Shown here in pieces: positions 10,701 to 18,478 of a stretch of 54,650 nucleotides of DNA. A program made the translations under genes and the position numbers. This stretch comes from Strigomonas culicis. Its lineage: Eukaryota; Euglenozoa; Kinetoplastea; Trypanosomatida; Trypanosomatidae. Under the pieces are notes generated by a model. The model worked only from the letters and a program-made list of their open reading frames with translations. It did not search any database and was not told where the DNA came from. Within the stretch, counting starts at the first letter, position 1, and each line of letters begins with the position of its first letter. The DNA lies in contig AUXH01000052.1 in NCBI GenBank assembly GCA_000482145.1, forward strand, positions 1 through 54,650. The letters are read 5' to 3'.

Positions 10701-13700
10701 GGCGGTGCAAAGTCAAGGAGCTGCGGCGGGTCGCGATGGTCCTCCATCGCGCGAGCGAGTGGCACGTAGTCCGGCGGCGTAAGGCACTGCACATCCACCT
10801 CTTCCAGCTGACCCGCGGTCTGCGGTGAATCCGTGATGCGGATGCGCGCGTCTTTTGTGGCCACAGCCTCGATGCGGCACGGCACGTCCCCGGTGCCTTG
10901 TGGACACGAAACGACCAGGGCGTACCAGCCAGCCTTGGGGAGCTGATGCACCAGACCCATGTCACGGTAGCTGCTCGCGCCGCTGGTCCCGCAGAGCCGC
11001 TGGTCTGCCTCGTCGAAAAGGGAGAGCGAGAGAAAGTCTTGGGCCACAATGTCACCTACGCACTCCATCCGAAACGGCTTCTCCTGGTGCACGAGGATGT
11101 GCACGTTCGTGGGGACGTCTACCGTGAAGTCGATGCGGTTCTTCGCACCGTTGCGCAGGGTGATGAATGTCATTGCCGGCAGGTTGCACGCCACGTCTAG
11201 GTTGACGCGCTCCAGCTGCACCTGCTGCAGCAGCGCGTCCGCCTCGAACCAGTAGGCGAGCAGGAAGGGGCCCGTCTCGCGAGTCGTGGCGCTCGGCACG
11301 AGGTAGCACAGCGAGTGCGGCGGCACGCTCATGCAGGCCGACGCGTCCCGCACGCTCCCGTACAGATGGTGCGCGATCACTTCGTGGTTGTTGAGCGTCA
11401 CCAAATACGTTGGAATGTCGCCCGCACTCTGCGCGAGCGACAAGCCGCACGCCGCATAGTGCACACTGTAGCCGGGGAGGCGGTGAATACGGTGCCGCTG
11501 ATCTCTCTGTGCGATGCAGGCGTACAAGGAAACGCTCTTGGCAGATGTATTCCGCACCATGTAGAGCGGGTTCTCGCGCCACGTGATCAGCGTGACATTG
11601 CCCCCGCTGGTCTTCTCGCCCCATTCACCGAAGAGGTTCTGGCAGCGGGTTGGCAGCAGCTCCTTCGACAAGAGGCGCTGGAAGCTTGTGAACAGATCCA
11701 TGAAGACACGCAGAGGTGCAAAAAACACATTCTTGCTGCCGCACTCTCGCTGCAACTCAACGATGCCGTGCTGCGCTTGGCCCGCGATGTCATGATCGCT
11801 CAACGGTCCCGTGTACGGGTGCGAGGCCTGCGGATTGTACATCTTGACAAGGATGTCGTCCAGCGAAGGAACTGTGGGCGCGGCGGACGAGGTCAGAAGA
11901 AAATCCAGCACCGCGTATGTTTGGCTTGGCTGAATGCCGTATCCGACACCGGTGGTATCCCGCGCGGTGGCTGTCACAGCGATGACATCCATTTTCCCTT
12001 TCAATTGCATCCAGAAGGCAGGGTCGGTGACGTCACAATCCATTTGCGTACCGAGCGGCGCGAAAAGAGGCGTGTTGAGGCAAGGTTGACCGCTCAGGTC
12101 CTGCAAGGTCTCCACGGGCAGGCACGTCGTCATGTTCGCGTAGAGCGTGTAGAACTTCGCGTAGGCCTTTTCCAGCAGCAGCGGCCACCAGCGGCGGGAG
12201 GGGGAACTGCAGTACACCGTCTTGCCGCGCAGCATGGGAATGCGGTCGTCGATGGTCACCTGCTCCCACGCGCCGTAGTGGTAGAACTGGAACGTGTAGC
12301 GGCCGTCGCGGCGGGGCTGTTGGCTCACAAAGCAGTTCCGCAGGATGTCCGCGTGCCGTTCTACCAGGGCGGCAAACACGGACAGCAAGCCATACTCCTG
12401 CTGGCTCCCGCATGCGAAGTCGTCCAGGGACAGGTCCTCTGGGAGCAGCGGCCGCTTGGCTCCCTCGGGGTAGAGGTCTACTAAGCGAACCCAGCTCTCC
12501 GGCGTCACCAGATCATTGTCGCCCGCGAAGCGGGCATCGAAGAAGGGCTCCTGCTCCTCCGGGGCCTCTGTGAAGTTGTACGTCTCACGTGGCACGGGGA
12601 AGAAGTCAATGGGATTCGTCACATCCACCGTGCTCCCCTCATCGATGATCTCGCTCTCGTCAAACATGTACGCGTCCTCGTTCACCTCAACGGCCACCGC
12701 CTTGGCCCTCTTCTCCGTGACAATGGTGACGGTCGCCGGTACCTCGCCCTCCGCACGAGGGCAGGTGACGCACAGCGTGAAGCGCCCGGGGCCGTCCAGG
12801 TGATGCAGGATGCCGATCTCGCGCTTGTTGGTGGCGTTCCGCACATCGTCAATTCTCCGGTTCATCTCGTCGTACAGGTACATCCCCATAAAATCCTCCG
12901 TGACGGCATCCCCCCCTTGCGGGCCGGTGAAGGGCTTGTCCTGGCGCAGCAGAATGTGGACCTCCGTCCCGTCCTCCACGTAGAAGTCGACCCGCTCGCG
13001 CTCACCCTCGCGCAGCAGCAGGTGCTGCACGAGGGCGTCCTCGTAGTTCAGGTGGGGCAGCACCACGCGTTCCACGGTCAGCCCCGAGGCGTCCGCGCCC
13101 TTCAGCGCGGTCACCCGCAGCGTGAAGGCGCCCTCCGACTCCTTATGCATACAGCACGGCACGATGTAACAGAGCGAGTTGGCGGGTATCGTCACCGTGT
13201 CCGTCACCTCCCTGGAGTTCAGGAAGAGGCTGCGACGCACCGTCTCGTGGTTGTTGCTCGTGACGAAGAGGGTAGGGATGGGATCCCCGTAGATGTGCCG
13301 CACCACAATGAGGCCGCACTGCACGTACTCTGGGGTCGCGTCCGGGGGCATCTCGGAGCGCTGGTCCGGCTGCTGAATAGACATGACCACATCGATGCCG
13401 TGCCCGGCAGGATTTCGGACACAGAAGAGCGGGTTGTGCCTCCACGAGGAGAACTTTGGATTGCCGCCGGCCGTCTCGCCCCGCCACTCCGCGGGGAAGG
13501 AGAAGCTTGCCTGCTCGTTGAGCGTGCTCATGTAGCACAGCTGCAGCGAGTTCATCGACGTGATGAAGAAGGGGAGCGGGAGGAAGATCGATCGCGGGTT
13601 GTCCACCTGGTACTTCTTGCGCTGCGCCGGCGTCCAGAGGGGGTCGGTTGGGCCGAGCGGGCCGCTGTACTCGTACTCCTCCTCTTCATACGGGTTGTAC

Positions 13701-14431
13701 AGGTGCACCACCACATCCTCCACGGAGGACGTGCCGGTGCGGGAGAAGATGTCCAGCACGCCGTACTGCTGCTCCGACTGCATGCCCACGGCCTCCAAGT
13801 TGTTCACGGTGAGGCACGCCGCCACGAGCTCGCCGGAGGCGATGCGACGGCCCACGTGCAGCCAGTAGGTACCCTCCGAGATTTCCGCCCCGGCCGCCTT
13901 GGCAAGCTTCACGTTCATCGGCACATTCAGCGAGGGATGTCCAGTGAAGTCATAGTACACCTCCACCACATTGCACCCGTCAACGTGCTCGTACGTGCGG
14001 TACAGCTTGGCGTAGGCCTTTTCCAGCAAGAGCGGCCACCAGCGCGCTGTGGGGGAGCGCGTGAAGAGAACCTCGTCCTCCTCCAGGGGGATTTGATCAT
14101 CCACGACCACTGGCACCCACTGGTCATTCTTGAAGAAGCGAAAGGTGTACCGCCCGTCCTGGCGCACCTTCTTGGTCACAAACACGTTTTGAATGTACTC
14201 CGGATAGTGGATCAACGTGGAGAGCACGGTGGGCATCAGGCACTCGTAGTGCTGGCCTTGACCAAAGTCTGCAATAGAGAGGGCCCTCGGCACCAACGTC
14301 TCGTGCAGGCCTTCCGGATAGATTTCCGCGATGCGCTTGCTTTCAACAAAAACATCGAGATTATTTTGAATAAACTCTTCATCTCTAAAGACAACATCAC
14401 TGTCAGGCACTTCCTCAAAAGGATCTGCCAT
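4715..14431 (-). CDS. Giant calpain-like protein with three degenerate calpain modules
   Basis: The 3238-residue protein has three copies of a calpain core plus beta-sandwich module, at about residues 25-575, 640-1195 and 2490-3030. Each has the fold signature WWPLLLEKAYAKLY (or a close variant), an NP-type Asn segment (LYNPY, MYNPQ, VHNCY) and a calpain-III-like TAGGN/TSGGN segment with a following NP. The active sites are broken. The catalytic Cys position holds Cys64 in module 1, Gly681 in module 2 and Tyr2530 in module 3. The catalytic His position appears to be Gln in all three (221, 837, 2684). Asn246, 866 and 2713 remain. Between modules 2 and 3 are about eleven repeats of roughly 70 residues and an acidic EDH-rich tract. 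After module 3 are ten 14-residue Ser/Thr/Pro repeats. Trypanosomatid calpain-like proteins are often non-catalytic and linked to the cytoskeleton or flagellum; that role here is inference. Confidence 0.9.
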   Translation of the reverse strand: MADPFEEVPDSDVVFRDEEFIQNNLDVFVESKRIAEIYPEGLHETLVPRALSIADFGQGQHYECLMPTVLSTLIHYPEYIQNVFVTKKVRQDGRYTFRFFKNDQWVPVVVDDQIPLEEDEVLFTRSPTARWWPLLLEKAYAKLYRTYEHVDGCNVVEVYYDFTGHPSLNVPMNVKLAKAAGAEISEGTYWLHVGRRIASGELVAACLTVNNLEAVGMQSEQQYGVLDIFSRTGTSSVEDVVVHLYNPYEEEEYEYSGPLGPTDPLWTPAQRKKYQVDNPRSIFLPLPFFITSMNSLQLCYMSTLNEQASFSFPAEWRGETAGGNPKFSSWRHNPLFCVRNPAGHGIDVVMSIQQPDQRSEMPPDATPEYVQCGLIVVRHIYGDPIPTLFVTSNNHETVRRSLFLNSREVTDTVTIPANSLCYIVPCCMHKESEGAFTLRVTALKGADASGLTVERVVLPHLNYEDALVQHLLLREGERERVDFYVEDGTEVHILLRQDKPFTGPQGGDAVTEDFMGMYLYDEMNRRIDDVRNATNKREIGILHHLDGPGRFTLCVTCPRAEGEVPATVTIVTEKRAKAVAVEVNEDAYMFDESEIIDEGSTVDVTNPIDFFPVPRETYNFTEAPEEQEPFFDARFAGDNDLVTPESWVRLVDLYPEGAKRPLLPEDLSLDDFACGSQQEYGLLSVFAALVERHADILRNCFVSQQPRRDGRYTFQFYHYGAWEQVTIDDRIPMLRGKTVYCSSPSRRWWPLLLEKAYAKFYTLYANMTTCLPVETLQDLSGQPCLNTPLFAPLGTQMDCDVTDPAFWMQLKGKMDVIAVTATARDTTGVGYGIQPSQTYAVLDFLLTSSAAPTVPSLDDILVKMYNPQASHPYTGPLSDHDIAGQAQHGIVELQRECGSKNVFFAPLRVFMDLFTSFQRLLSKELLPTRCQNLFGEWGEKTSGGNVTLITWRENPLYMVRNTSAKSVSLYACIAQRDQRHRIHRLPGYSVHYAACGLSLAQSAGDIPTYLVTLNNHEVIAHHLYGSVRDASACMSVPPHSLCYLVPSATTRETGPFLLAYWFEADALLQQVQLERVNLDVACNLPAMTFITLRNGAKNRIDFTVDVPTNVHILVHQEKPFRMECVGDIVAQDFLSLSLFDEADQRLCGTSGASSYRDMGLVHQLPKAGWYALVVSCPQGTGDVPCRIEAVATKDARIRITDSPQTAGQLEEVDVQCLTPPDYVPLARAMEDHRDPPQLLDFAPPEGCTEHTEAKEEMVPPATVASPPPVAMGRPQTGQLLFLSSDNSGDSIRPLLVNGRTLNAGRIGDNVALADRLHASMDGMREGNTHGEHLVQERPNTQPVAVSLAQRRASRSTFLRPMTGVRLEDLPLDRDADFQQLEAERERLRSLPGDHRPEIQAVEEALNRRTFALAKERGLLPEDAAYLTVADPRGERAAYLRPIPGVNLHDLPLDVDAEFQALEEERTRLVALPGDHTAETKAVEEALSRRAMGIAAERGLLPATAAPSSDGQREAARRKYLRCLPGIDLKTVPLSEDHAFQQLESERDALLKLTGDHAAELKSLEEAMNFRVFQMVKERALLHADEPYYPAEIRAKERSEHLLPIIGVDLAALPVDQDESFQFLEKERARLVSVPGGNLNDISRLDEALNRRAWVLAQELGLLPADAQYTDDTDLCTRPRRRLRVVKDALGENTGYAYEHIPDPLTLMDPFMHGIPLAHLRDYLDADGEFHQLLERYDNAATQDETGDVISAMNRRACAFADVVHDVELVELPSTVDGMPVNTLDLHGDEALTELENEARELRMQPETADPGRLEALEAQIVERLHHVAKRSREPYLTEEMIGAPLELLDLANFPSFLTKEKELHRLMKNPTANKDSIAYLKEHLTEKAKERLHSILSAQRNYLDSVIEGVNASDLPLSEDPEFLDEEVRRALLLMKDAKKNAHAIFALENKLRQRARRQARHRKAKDLEGVICPDNIPIEYVNPHSDPAFNSLAATLAVLKRNPNADPQSIAHMEQNMNKRVGELAANVLQGGREEYIPQAVAGVPTSILPLDADKQFKDLEKERIWVVAAIESARQARGRKQSRPTKREAPKADAPEEDSDDEEALEVHVGEQKDLYKVGHSTEMHPFAHVECPNSDEEQQSSDSEEEPLEAVSQREGYQRHAQNRSVDTPMWGEESPQRTEEEMPREQPVEAEEDHRDVKDDRDVEDHGAAEDHKAAEDHGDAADHEDGKDASDAEDHGDAEDSKNSTSQLNSKFDPNASAASEVAEEQLKLAYLRDVYARRVGGDEGKNNASQNEEDILHALDKLIGDRIQALAQDQVQTELELVDQEPLGVPVASLHPHGDELFDAYITEYRGLQKESDTPEKRNRRQELKGLMLNRVYELAQAQIDAALAPPEEPKVPVERVPTPLAPIAVLSRQESDIPSSKEPSPAKSAEACTLPELSSRAPEVEKKQRQVHEVESRVIKRIVETIENEVPLYEDVAFQRKTAATAPVWSHMYEVYPSGYNLPLLPDDASAVDVAASLHPLSYLGPFIAALSRVPPLLRRIFQTTAHPGTNPYVFHFFTPDSRPVVVKTDDRMPCNKKKQPLFVYSPKRLWWPLLMERAYAKFVGGYEAFYTCTSNETLRDLTGRPVTHFPLDPHFSSQVVGGDYTSLAFWEKIKTFLDAGDVFMAASKEQCPDGLQPLAMFAIFNVIASVPGSTRLDDIIVKVHNCYVDGPTYKGPLHAQDAKWNASLKRICCVSPEEAACFIYMPLPVFLRNFSSLQQCHINSGDRRTLHGEWNVETAGGNLKHTSFRRNPIYTLENKSDQPVEVLFELRHDAAPSKAAAPYPPTALAHLVSKSSIACPLMTLNQFNVVQKGLLSDAREVSCLLRLPARSTSLVVPYTKKPNTFGKFKLSLYRHKDDVDFAAVVPLEQTHHSCTSTLVVSPGCSPGASALVAVAEPCVVHVLLRKESAEGSCTSRSDVLADSKLTVAVYAENTCLFSSASDEHSHTREMGIHFHAPRAGHYTVRVDAPQATSSCPCTLAVFTPTPSHFIAPPMRPSTPPSQVVAVPGRTSITPSHSGTTPAKPHTTPPRAAAAPGRPNSIPPHAAAAAGKPSTLSSHIITLLGRPSTSPSHSVTLLGRPGTSPSHSVPTPGRPNSTPSHAVTPPGRMYSTPPHFIEVSKSANTTPSHSLRTLEKPFTLPRVQCWSVTEAKETHHVLPSLKNNYANTGPHKPQHRPDEKTPFYRGPGHTM
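4883..5302 (-). repeat. Ten tandem 42-bp coding repeats in the calpain-like gene
   Basis: Residues 3044-3183 are ten in-register 14-residue units of the form PSTSPSHSVTLLGR, with variants such as PNSTPSHAVTPPGR and PHTTPPRAAAAPGR. Every unit keeps its length. Divergence is low enough to see at DNA level (recurring tgcgacgg and cctccc motifs every 42 bases). Confidence 0.85.
7688..7864 (-). repeat. Acidic EDH-rich tract from short DNA repeats in the calpain-like gene
   Basis: Residues 2190-2248 are made of units like EDHGAAEDHKAAEDHGDAAD. At DNA level they are imperfect repeats of a gtggtcctctgcagc type. This probably arose by slippage and forms a flexible acidic linker. Confidence 0.7.
8222..10399 (-). 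repeat. About ten degenerate repeats of roughly 70 residues in the calpain-like gene
   Basis: Residues 1345-2070 repeat a unit with a GV-x-L-x-x-LPL start, then D-x-x-F-x-x-LE-x-ER, an LPGDH-like turn, EALNRR and an ALA-x-ER-GLLP end. The first four units (about 1356, 1436, 1517 and 1597) are clearest. A further lone unit sits at about 2329-2395 (DNA 7247-7447), after the acidic tract. Confidence 0.75.
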
Positions 14432-14491
14432 CCTTACTTCTTTCCTCTCTGTTGAAAGAAATTGTACTTGTAATGATACAAAGAGAAGATG

Positions 14492-14580
14492 CTAAGTGTA
14501 GGAGAGAGAACAAAACAAAACAAAAAGAATAATAACAATAATAATAAAAAAAAAACAATAACTATGAATAAAAACAAAAG
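14492..14580 (-). promoter_or_regulatory. Predicted spliced-leader acceptor and long pyrimidine tract, calpain-like gene
   Basis: A T/C-rich run (about 14501-14580 on the transcribed strand, partly from ATT and GTTTT repeats) ends in ACACTTAG, with the AG at 14492-14493. It is 60 bases before the ATG at 14431. Confidence 0.6.
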
Positions 14581-14688
14581 TATATAGAACACTCAGTATT
14601 CGTTTCTCGCTGGTCTTTTCTTTACTACTGTTTTTGCTTTGTACTTTTACTTGAATAAAACACAAAAGTAAAATATGACGTTCGTAAA

Positions 14689-14714
14689 TGTGTGTGTGTG
14701 TGTGTGTGTGTGTG
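14689..14714. repeat. (TG)13 microsatellite
   Basis: A plain TG dinucleotide run in the spacer between the helicase and calpain-like genes. It is on the purine/pyrimidine-alternating strand, so it is not a pyrimidine tract. Confidence 0.9.
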
Positions 14715-15004
14715 ATTAGTTCCCTTATTGTTATTCTTGTTGCAAACGATGCTCGTAAGAGCAGTATTTCGTTAACTATCGATTAAAAAAAAAACCTACA
14801 ACAATGTGAGATCATCAGAAAGAGAGACAGAGAGAAAACGATATGTGAGTGTTCAAAAACACGTATGGATGCTTGCTGAGGGAAGAAAACAAAAAGAAAT
14901 AAAACAGCACATAGCGTAGCAAGACAAAAACAAAAAAATGATACTGTTGCTTGATACTCATCTTCATGTTAGTGTTACAACCATTTAGTATTTAGCGTTT
15001 AGGT

Positions 15005-17134
15005 TCATTCAGCTGGCGCAAAAAATTGTGGCGCGGCGTCCTTCAGCCAATCCTCGTGCACCACGGACAGATCCTTCATGTACCGCTTCGTCGTGCGTAC
15101 CACACTGTTGAAGATCACCAGCGAAGGTTTCTTGCGGCGGTTAAAGAGCACACTGGACGGGTGGATGTGTACGGGCAGGTGCCCCACAATGGTCTCGTAC
15201 ATGTTGAGCTTGGCATTGAAGAAAGCGGACTGCAGATAGTACCCGTAGCACAGCGCGCGGCGCAGCAGCTCAAAGTCGATCAGGCGCCCCTCCACCCCCG
15301 ACTGCTCCACCGCGAGCTGCCCGTGCCGCAGGGCCGTGTAGCGGTCGAGCATGTCTTGCGGCGCGTCGGGCTCGTCCGCACCGCGCCGCCGCTTGCGGTC
15401 CTCGGGCGGCTCCGTGGCGTGGCCACCGGGGCCCGAGCGGTGCAGGTACTGGCGGCGCTTCGCCCCGACGAGCGCGTCCAGCAGCTGGTCGTCCTCCCTC
15501 TCCGCCAAGATGGCCGCGAGCTGCGCCATGATGTCCTCCGCCTTCTGGATCTGGCGGTGGCTGACGCAGTGCGTCTCGCACCACTCCTTGCGCTGGTCCT
15601 TAGGCGACCGCTTGTAGGCCTGGTAGAGCGAGAGCAGCGTCGCGTGGTCGCCGGACGACTTGGCGAACATGGCCTTGCAGCGGTCCGCGCCCTCCTTGCT
15701 CTCGCGCGACGTGAGGAAGATGTTCTCCGTGCTCGTCATGGCGACCACGATGACCGCCTCGTGCGACACGCCCAGCGCCTTCGCGACGAGCAGCACCATC
15801 GCCGAGGACGGCTCAATGGGGAAGTCCGTCAGGCGCACGCCGAGGGCGGTGATCTTGCCGTCGCGGTTGAGGGCGCGCACGAGCATGAGGTTCTCCTCCG
15901 CCTTAATCACCGCCTTCGGCGGCGGCGAGTCCATGAACTCGAACTCGAGGACCTTGTCGATGCCCAAGTTCTTCATTTGCAGCACCACGCTGACAAGGCT
16001 GCTGCGCCGAATCTCGGGAATGGTGTTCTCCGACAAGGCCTCGAAGGCGGTCGCGGTGTAGAGGCGGAAGCACTTGCCCGCAGTCATACGCCCCGCGCGG
16101 CCGGCACGCTGCGTGGCCTGGGCCTTGCTGATGTCCACCTCGGTCAGCGCCTCCATCCCCGTCTTGTGGTTGAAGTACTTGGCCTTGACGACGCCCGCAT
16201 CCACCACGTACTTGATGCCCTCCACCGTAATCGACGTTTCCGCAATGTTCGTGGCAAGGATGATCTTGCGCTCGCCCCGCGGGGCAGGCTCAAACACGAG
16301 CAGTTGCTGCGCGTACGGCAGCGCGGAGTACAAGGTCAGGACGAGAAAGTCCGGGACGTTGTTGGGCAGCAGCTTCATACGGTCCATAAGGATGCGCTTC
16401 GCATCCTCGATCTCCTCTTGTCCTGTCAGGAAGCAGAGAATGTCCCCCTTCTCCTCCTTCTCGTGAATCTGAAGGATGGTGCTGATGGCCGCCTCCACGT
16501 AGTCCGCCTGCGGCTCGATGGTGTGCATGATGGACACGGGGTACGTGCGACCGTGCACGACGCCAATGGGCGCGTCCCACCAAAACTTCGAAAACTGCTC
16601 CGCATTCAACGTGGCGGACATGACGACTATTTTAAATGACTTCCCGCGACGACGCGCGATGCTCTTGAGCAGCCCAAAGAGCACATCACCATGCAGCGTC
16701 CGCTCGTGGGCCTCATCGAGGATGATGCAGCCGTAGTGCTTCAGCTCCGGATCAGCCTGTATTTCGCGCAACAGAATACCATCCGTGAGGAACTTGATGC
16801 GGGTCTTGGCGCTGCTCGTGTCGTCAAAGCGGACCGCGTACCCCACCTCTTCCCCCACCTTCACGTGGCGCTGGTTCGCCACGTGGCGCGCGACACTCAC
16901 CGCGGCCACACGCCGCGGCTGCGTGCAGCCGACTATAATAGACTTCCCGTCCTCCGTTTTCGATCCGCCGCCGGCAGAGAGAATGTCGTCCCACACATAC
17001 TGCGGAATCTGCGTCGTCTTGCCGGACCCGGTCTCGCCCACAATGATGACTGCCTGGTTCTTGCGAATCATGCGCACGATGGCGTCGCGCGCCTCGGTCA
17101 CTGGAAGCGTCTGCACTTTCTGAGGCGTGGCCAT
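15005..17134 (-). CDS. DEAH-box pre-mRNA splicing/ribosome-type RNA helicase (Prp43/DHX15-like size)
   Basis: This 709-residue protein carries the full set of DEAH helicase motifs. These are motif I GETGSGKT (33-40), Ia TQPRRVAA, motif II DEAH (140-143), motif III SAT (about 183-185), LTGQEEIEDA, motif V TNIAETSITVEG and motif VI QRAGRAGR. They are followed by the winged-helix and ratchet region and an OB-fold end with HPSSVLFNRRKKP and VVRTTKRYMKDLSVV. It should unwind or remodel RNA-protein complexes using ATP. Its compact length with a very short N-terminus resembles Prp43/DHX15 more than Prp2, Prp16 or Prp22, which carry long N-terminal extensions. However, I cannot fix orthology without a tree. 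The open frame extends 17 codons upstream, but that begins with GTG; the first ATG is at 17134 and follows an AG acceptor at 17200, so I used it. Confidence 0.92.
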   Translation of the reverse strand: MATPQKVQTLPVTEARDAIVRMIRKNQAVIIVGETGSGKTTQIPQYVWDDILSAGGGSKTEDGKSIIVGCTQPRRVAAVSVARHVANQRHVKVGEEVGYAVRFDDTSSAKTRIKFLTDGILLREIQADPELKHYGCIILDEAHERTLHGDVLFGLLKSIARRRGKSFKIVVMSATLNAEQFSKFWWDAPIGVVHGRTYPVSIMHTIEPQADYVEAAISTILQIHEKEEKGDILCFLTGQEEIEDAKRILMDRMKLLPNNVPDFLVLTLYSALPYAQQLLVFEPAPRGERKIILATNIAETSITVEGIKYVVDAGVVKAKYFNHKTGMEALTEVDISKAQATQRAGRAGRMTAGKCFRLYTATAFEALSENTIPEIRRSSLVSVVLQMKNLGIDKVLEFEFMDSPPPKAVIKAEENLMLVRALNRDGKITALGVRLTDFPIEPSSAMVLLVAKALGVSHEAVIVVAMTSTENIFLTSRESKEGADRCKAMFAKSSGDHATLLSLYQAYKRSPKDQRKEWCETHCVSHRQIQKAEDIMAQLAAILAEREDDQLLDALVGAKRRQYLHRSGPGGHATEPPEDRKRRRGADEPDAPQDMLDRYTALRHGQLAVEQSGVEGRLIDFELLRRALCYGYYLQSAFFNAKLNMYETIVGHLPVHIHPSSVLFNRRKKPSLVIFNSVVRTTKRYMKDLSVVHEDWLKDAAPQFFAPAE

Positions 17135-17509
17135 TATGCGCTCGTGCCTCACTAATAAATAGAAGAATGACTGCCACGTACACACAAGCAGTCAGTTGAC
17201 TTTTTTTTTGTAACATGTATGCGCGTCAAGGTAGAAAAGAGAATTAGAGGAGCAAAAAAAAAAAAAGATGCATACACCATACACAAAAGCCCTCTAAAGA
17301 AAGCGTGTCAGGTAACTAAAAACAAATTCAAATAGATGTTATAATATGTTTGGTAGTCTCCGCATGGTCTTATTCGTTTACTGTGATTATTAATTAGATC
17401 GGTTGTTCAAACAACTACCACTGCATCGCACATAGACAGATGTATCTATTTGTGTGTGTGTGTGTCTGTGCCTTCGCGCGAATGTCTCGAAGAGCTGCCG
17501 GCCAGCGTC
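17135..17509. other. Intergenic spacer
   Basis: 375 bases with the helicase acceptor tract at the left and AT-rich 3' UTR at the right, including a (TG)n run at about 17451-17464. Nothing else seen. Confidence 0.6.
17200..17268 (-). promoter_or_regulatory. Predicted spliced-leader acceptor region, DEAH helicase gene
   Basis: A T12 run and following CT-rich sequence (17229-17268 on the transcribed strand) lead to a first AG at 17200-17201. This AG is 65 bases before the ATG at 17134. Confidence 0.45.
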
Positions 17510-18226
17510 TCAGCCGCACACAGAGGCAATATCCCCACCGAACAAGTATTCCCTTGGCACATTGTCAAACATGTGCTGGAACTCATAGGCACTAAAGATG
17601 TAAAAAGGAATGTCAATGGGCTGCAGGCGCGCCCACTCAGCGCGTGCGGCGTCGCCCATCGGTGTCTTCGCGCGCAGCGCGGTGGAGAGCAGCTGGTGCG
17701 CCGGATAGGTCGCGGTGGCCCACTGGTCCGCGACGGCTAAACCGAAGAGCAACGGCATCGTGCGGCCGCGGAGGATGCGCGGGATCTTGTCCTGGAACAC
17801 CTTGCAGAACACGTAGATGGGCGGCACAATGACGCAGCAGGGGCCGAAGTACAGCTGGTACTTCATAAAGCGGTACGACACCCAAAACTTCATCTCCTCG
17901 GACGTGCTGGGCAGCTCGTCGTTCACGCAGATGCGGCGGCAGTTGTCCATCAAGAGCTTCACGTTGCGTGACTTCTCGCGCGCGTGCCGCTCGCTCGGGA
18001 TGGGATAGAGCGGCACGCGGTATCGCATGCCGTCCGTCCCGCTCCAGCTATGCGTTACCGGGTCGTACACGCCCGGGTCGCTATCTTCTACACAGGCCGG
18101 CTTAAAGGATGTGTGCGCCGAGCCCAGCATTAGCTGCGCAAAGTCTGTGACAAACCCCGAGAAGGCACTCGCCAGGTCAAACAGAGAGGGGATATTATCC
18201 CCGATACCAGTATTGTAGCGCGACAT
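17510..18226 (-). CDS. Conserved-looking protein of unknown function
   Basis: A 238-residue protein that I do not recognise. The frame continues seven codons upstream, but only from a GTG, so the ATG at 18226 (MSRYNTGIGD) is taken as the start. The middle has an aromatic and cysteine-rich hydrophobic stretch (FMKYQLYFGPCCVIVPPIYV, about residues 124-143) that could insert in or lie on a membrane. The C-terminal half is mixed and ends in an aromatic segment (DIPFYIFSAYEFQHMF). There is no signal peptide and no catalytic motif. The coding frame has the GC-rich third positions of its neighbours. A pyrimidine tract followed by AG lies about 45 bases before the ATG, which supports it as a real expressed gene. 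Confidence 0.75.
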   Translation of the reverse strand: MSRYNTGIGDNIPSLFDLASAFSGFVTDFAQLMLGSAHTSFKPACVEDSDPGVYDPVTHSWSGTDGMRYRVPLYPIPSERHAREKSRNVKLLMDNCRRICVNDELPSTSEEMKFWVSYRFMKYQLYFGPCCVIVPPIYVFCKVFQDKIPRILRGRTMPLLFGLAVADQWATATYPAHQLLSTALRAKTPMGDAARAEWARLQPIDIPFYIFSAYEFQHMFDNVPREYLFGGDIASVCG

Positions 18227-18268
18227 GACGCCAACACTACTGTCCACAAAAATAATGGTATTTTACTC

Positions 18269-18316
18269 CTTTGAGTCGAAAGAGAGGGGGGAGGGGGGTA
18301 GAGAAGATAAGAGATA
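18269..18316 (-). promoter_or_regulatory. Predicted spliced-leader acceptor and C/T tract, unknown 238-residue gene
   Basis: A C- and T-rich run (18278-18316) on the transcribed strand ends in CTCAAAG with the AG at 18269-18270. It lies 42 bases before the ATG at 18226 and supports this gene start. Confidence 0.6.
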
Positions 18317-18478
18317 GGCAGTAATATGTGCGTAAGGGCTCAGAGAGTAGTCCAGAAGAGCAAAGCATACGAGAAGGACGCAAATGGAAAGGAATCATGA
18401 GATACGCTACACGTTTATTAGCATAATTACACAAGGAGCAACAGTGAGGAACAGTGCGTCCGCGTCCTGTCAGCAGCA

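Larger units (their letters stand above)
14432..15004. other. AT-rich intergenic spacer
   Basis: 573 bases with the calpain-gene acceptor tract at the left and a (TG)13 run in the middle. No RNA gene or open frame with coding character. Confidence 0.6.

Noticed and set aside
12800..14455. 551-codon plus-strand frame at the start of the calpain-like gene
   Set aside because: Antisense shadow with Arg/Val/His-rich composition and no domain.
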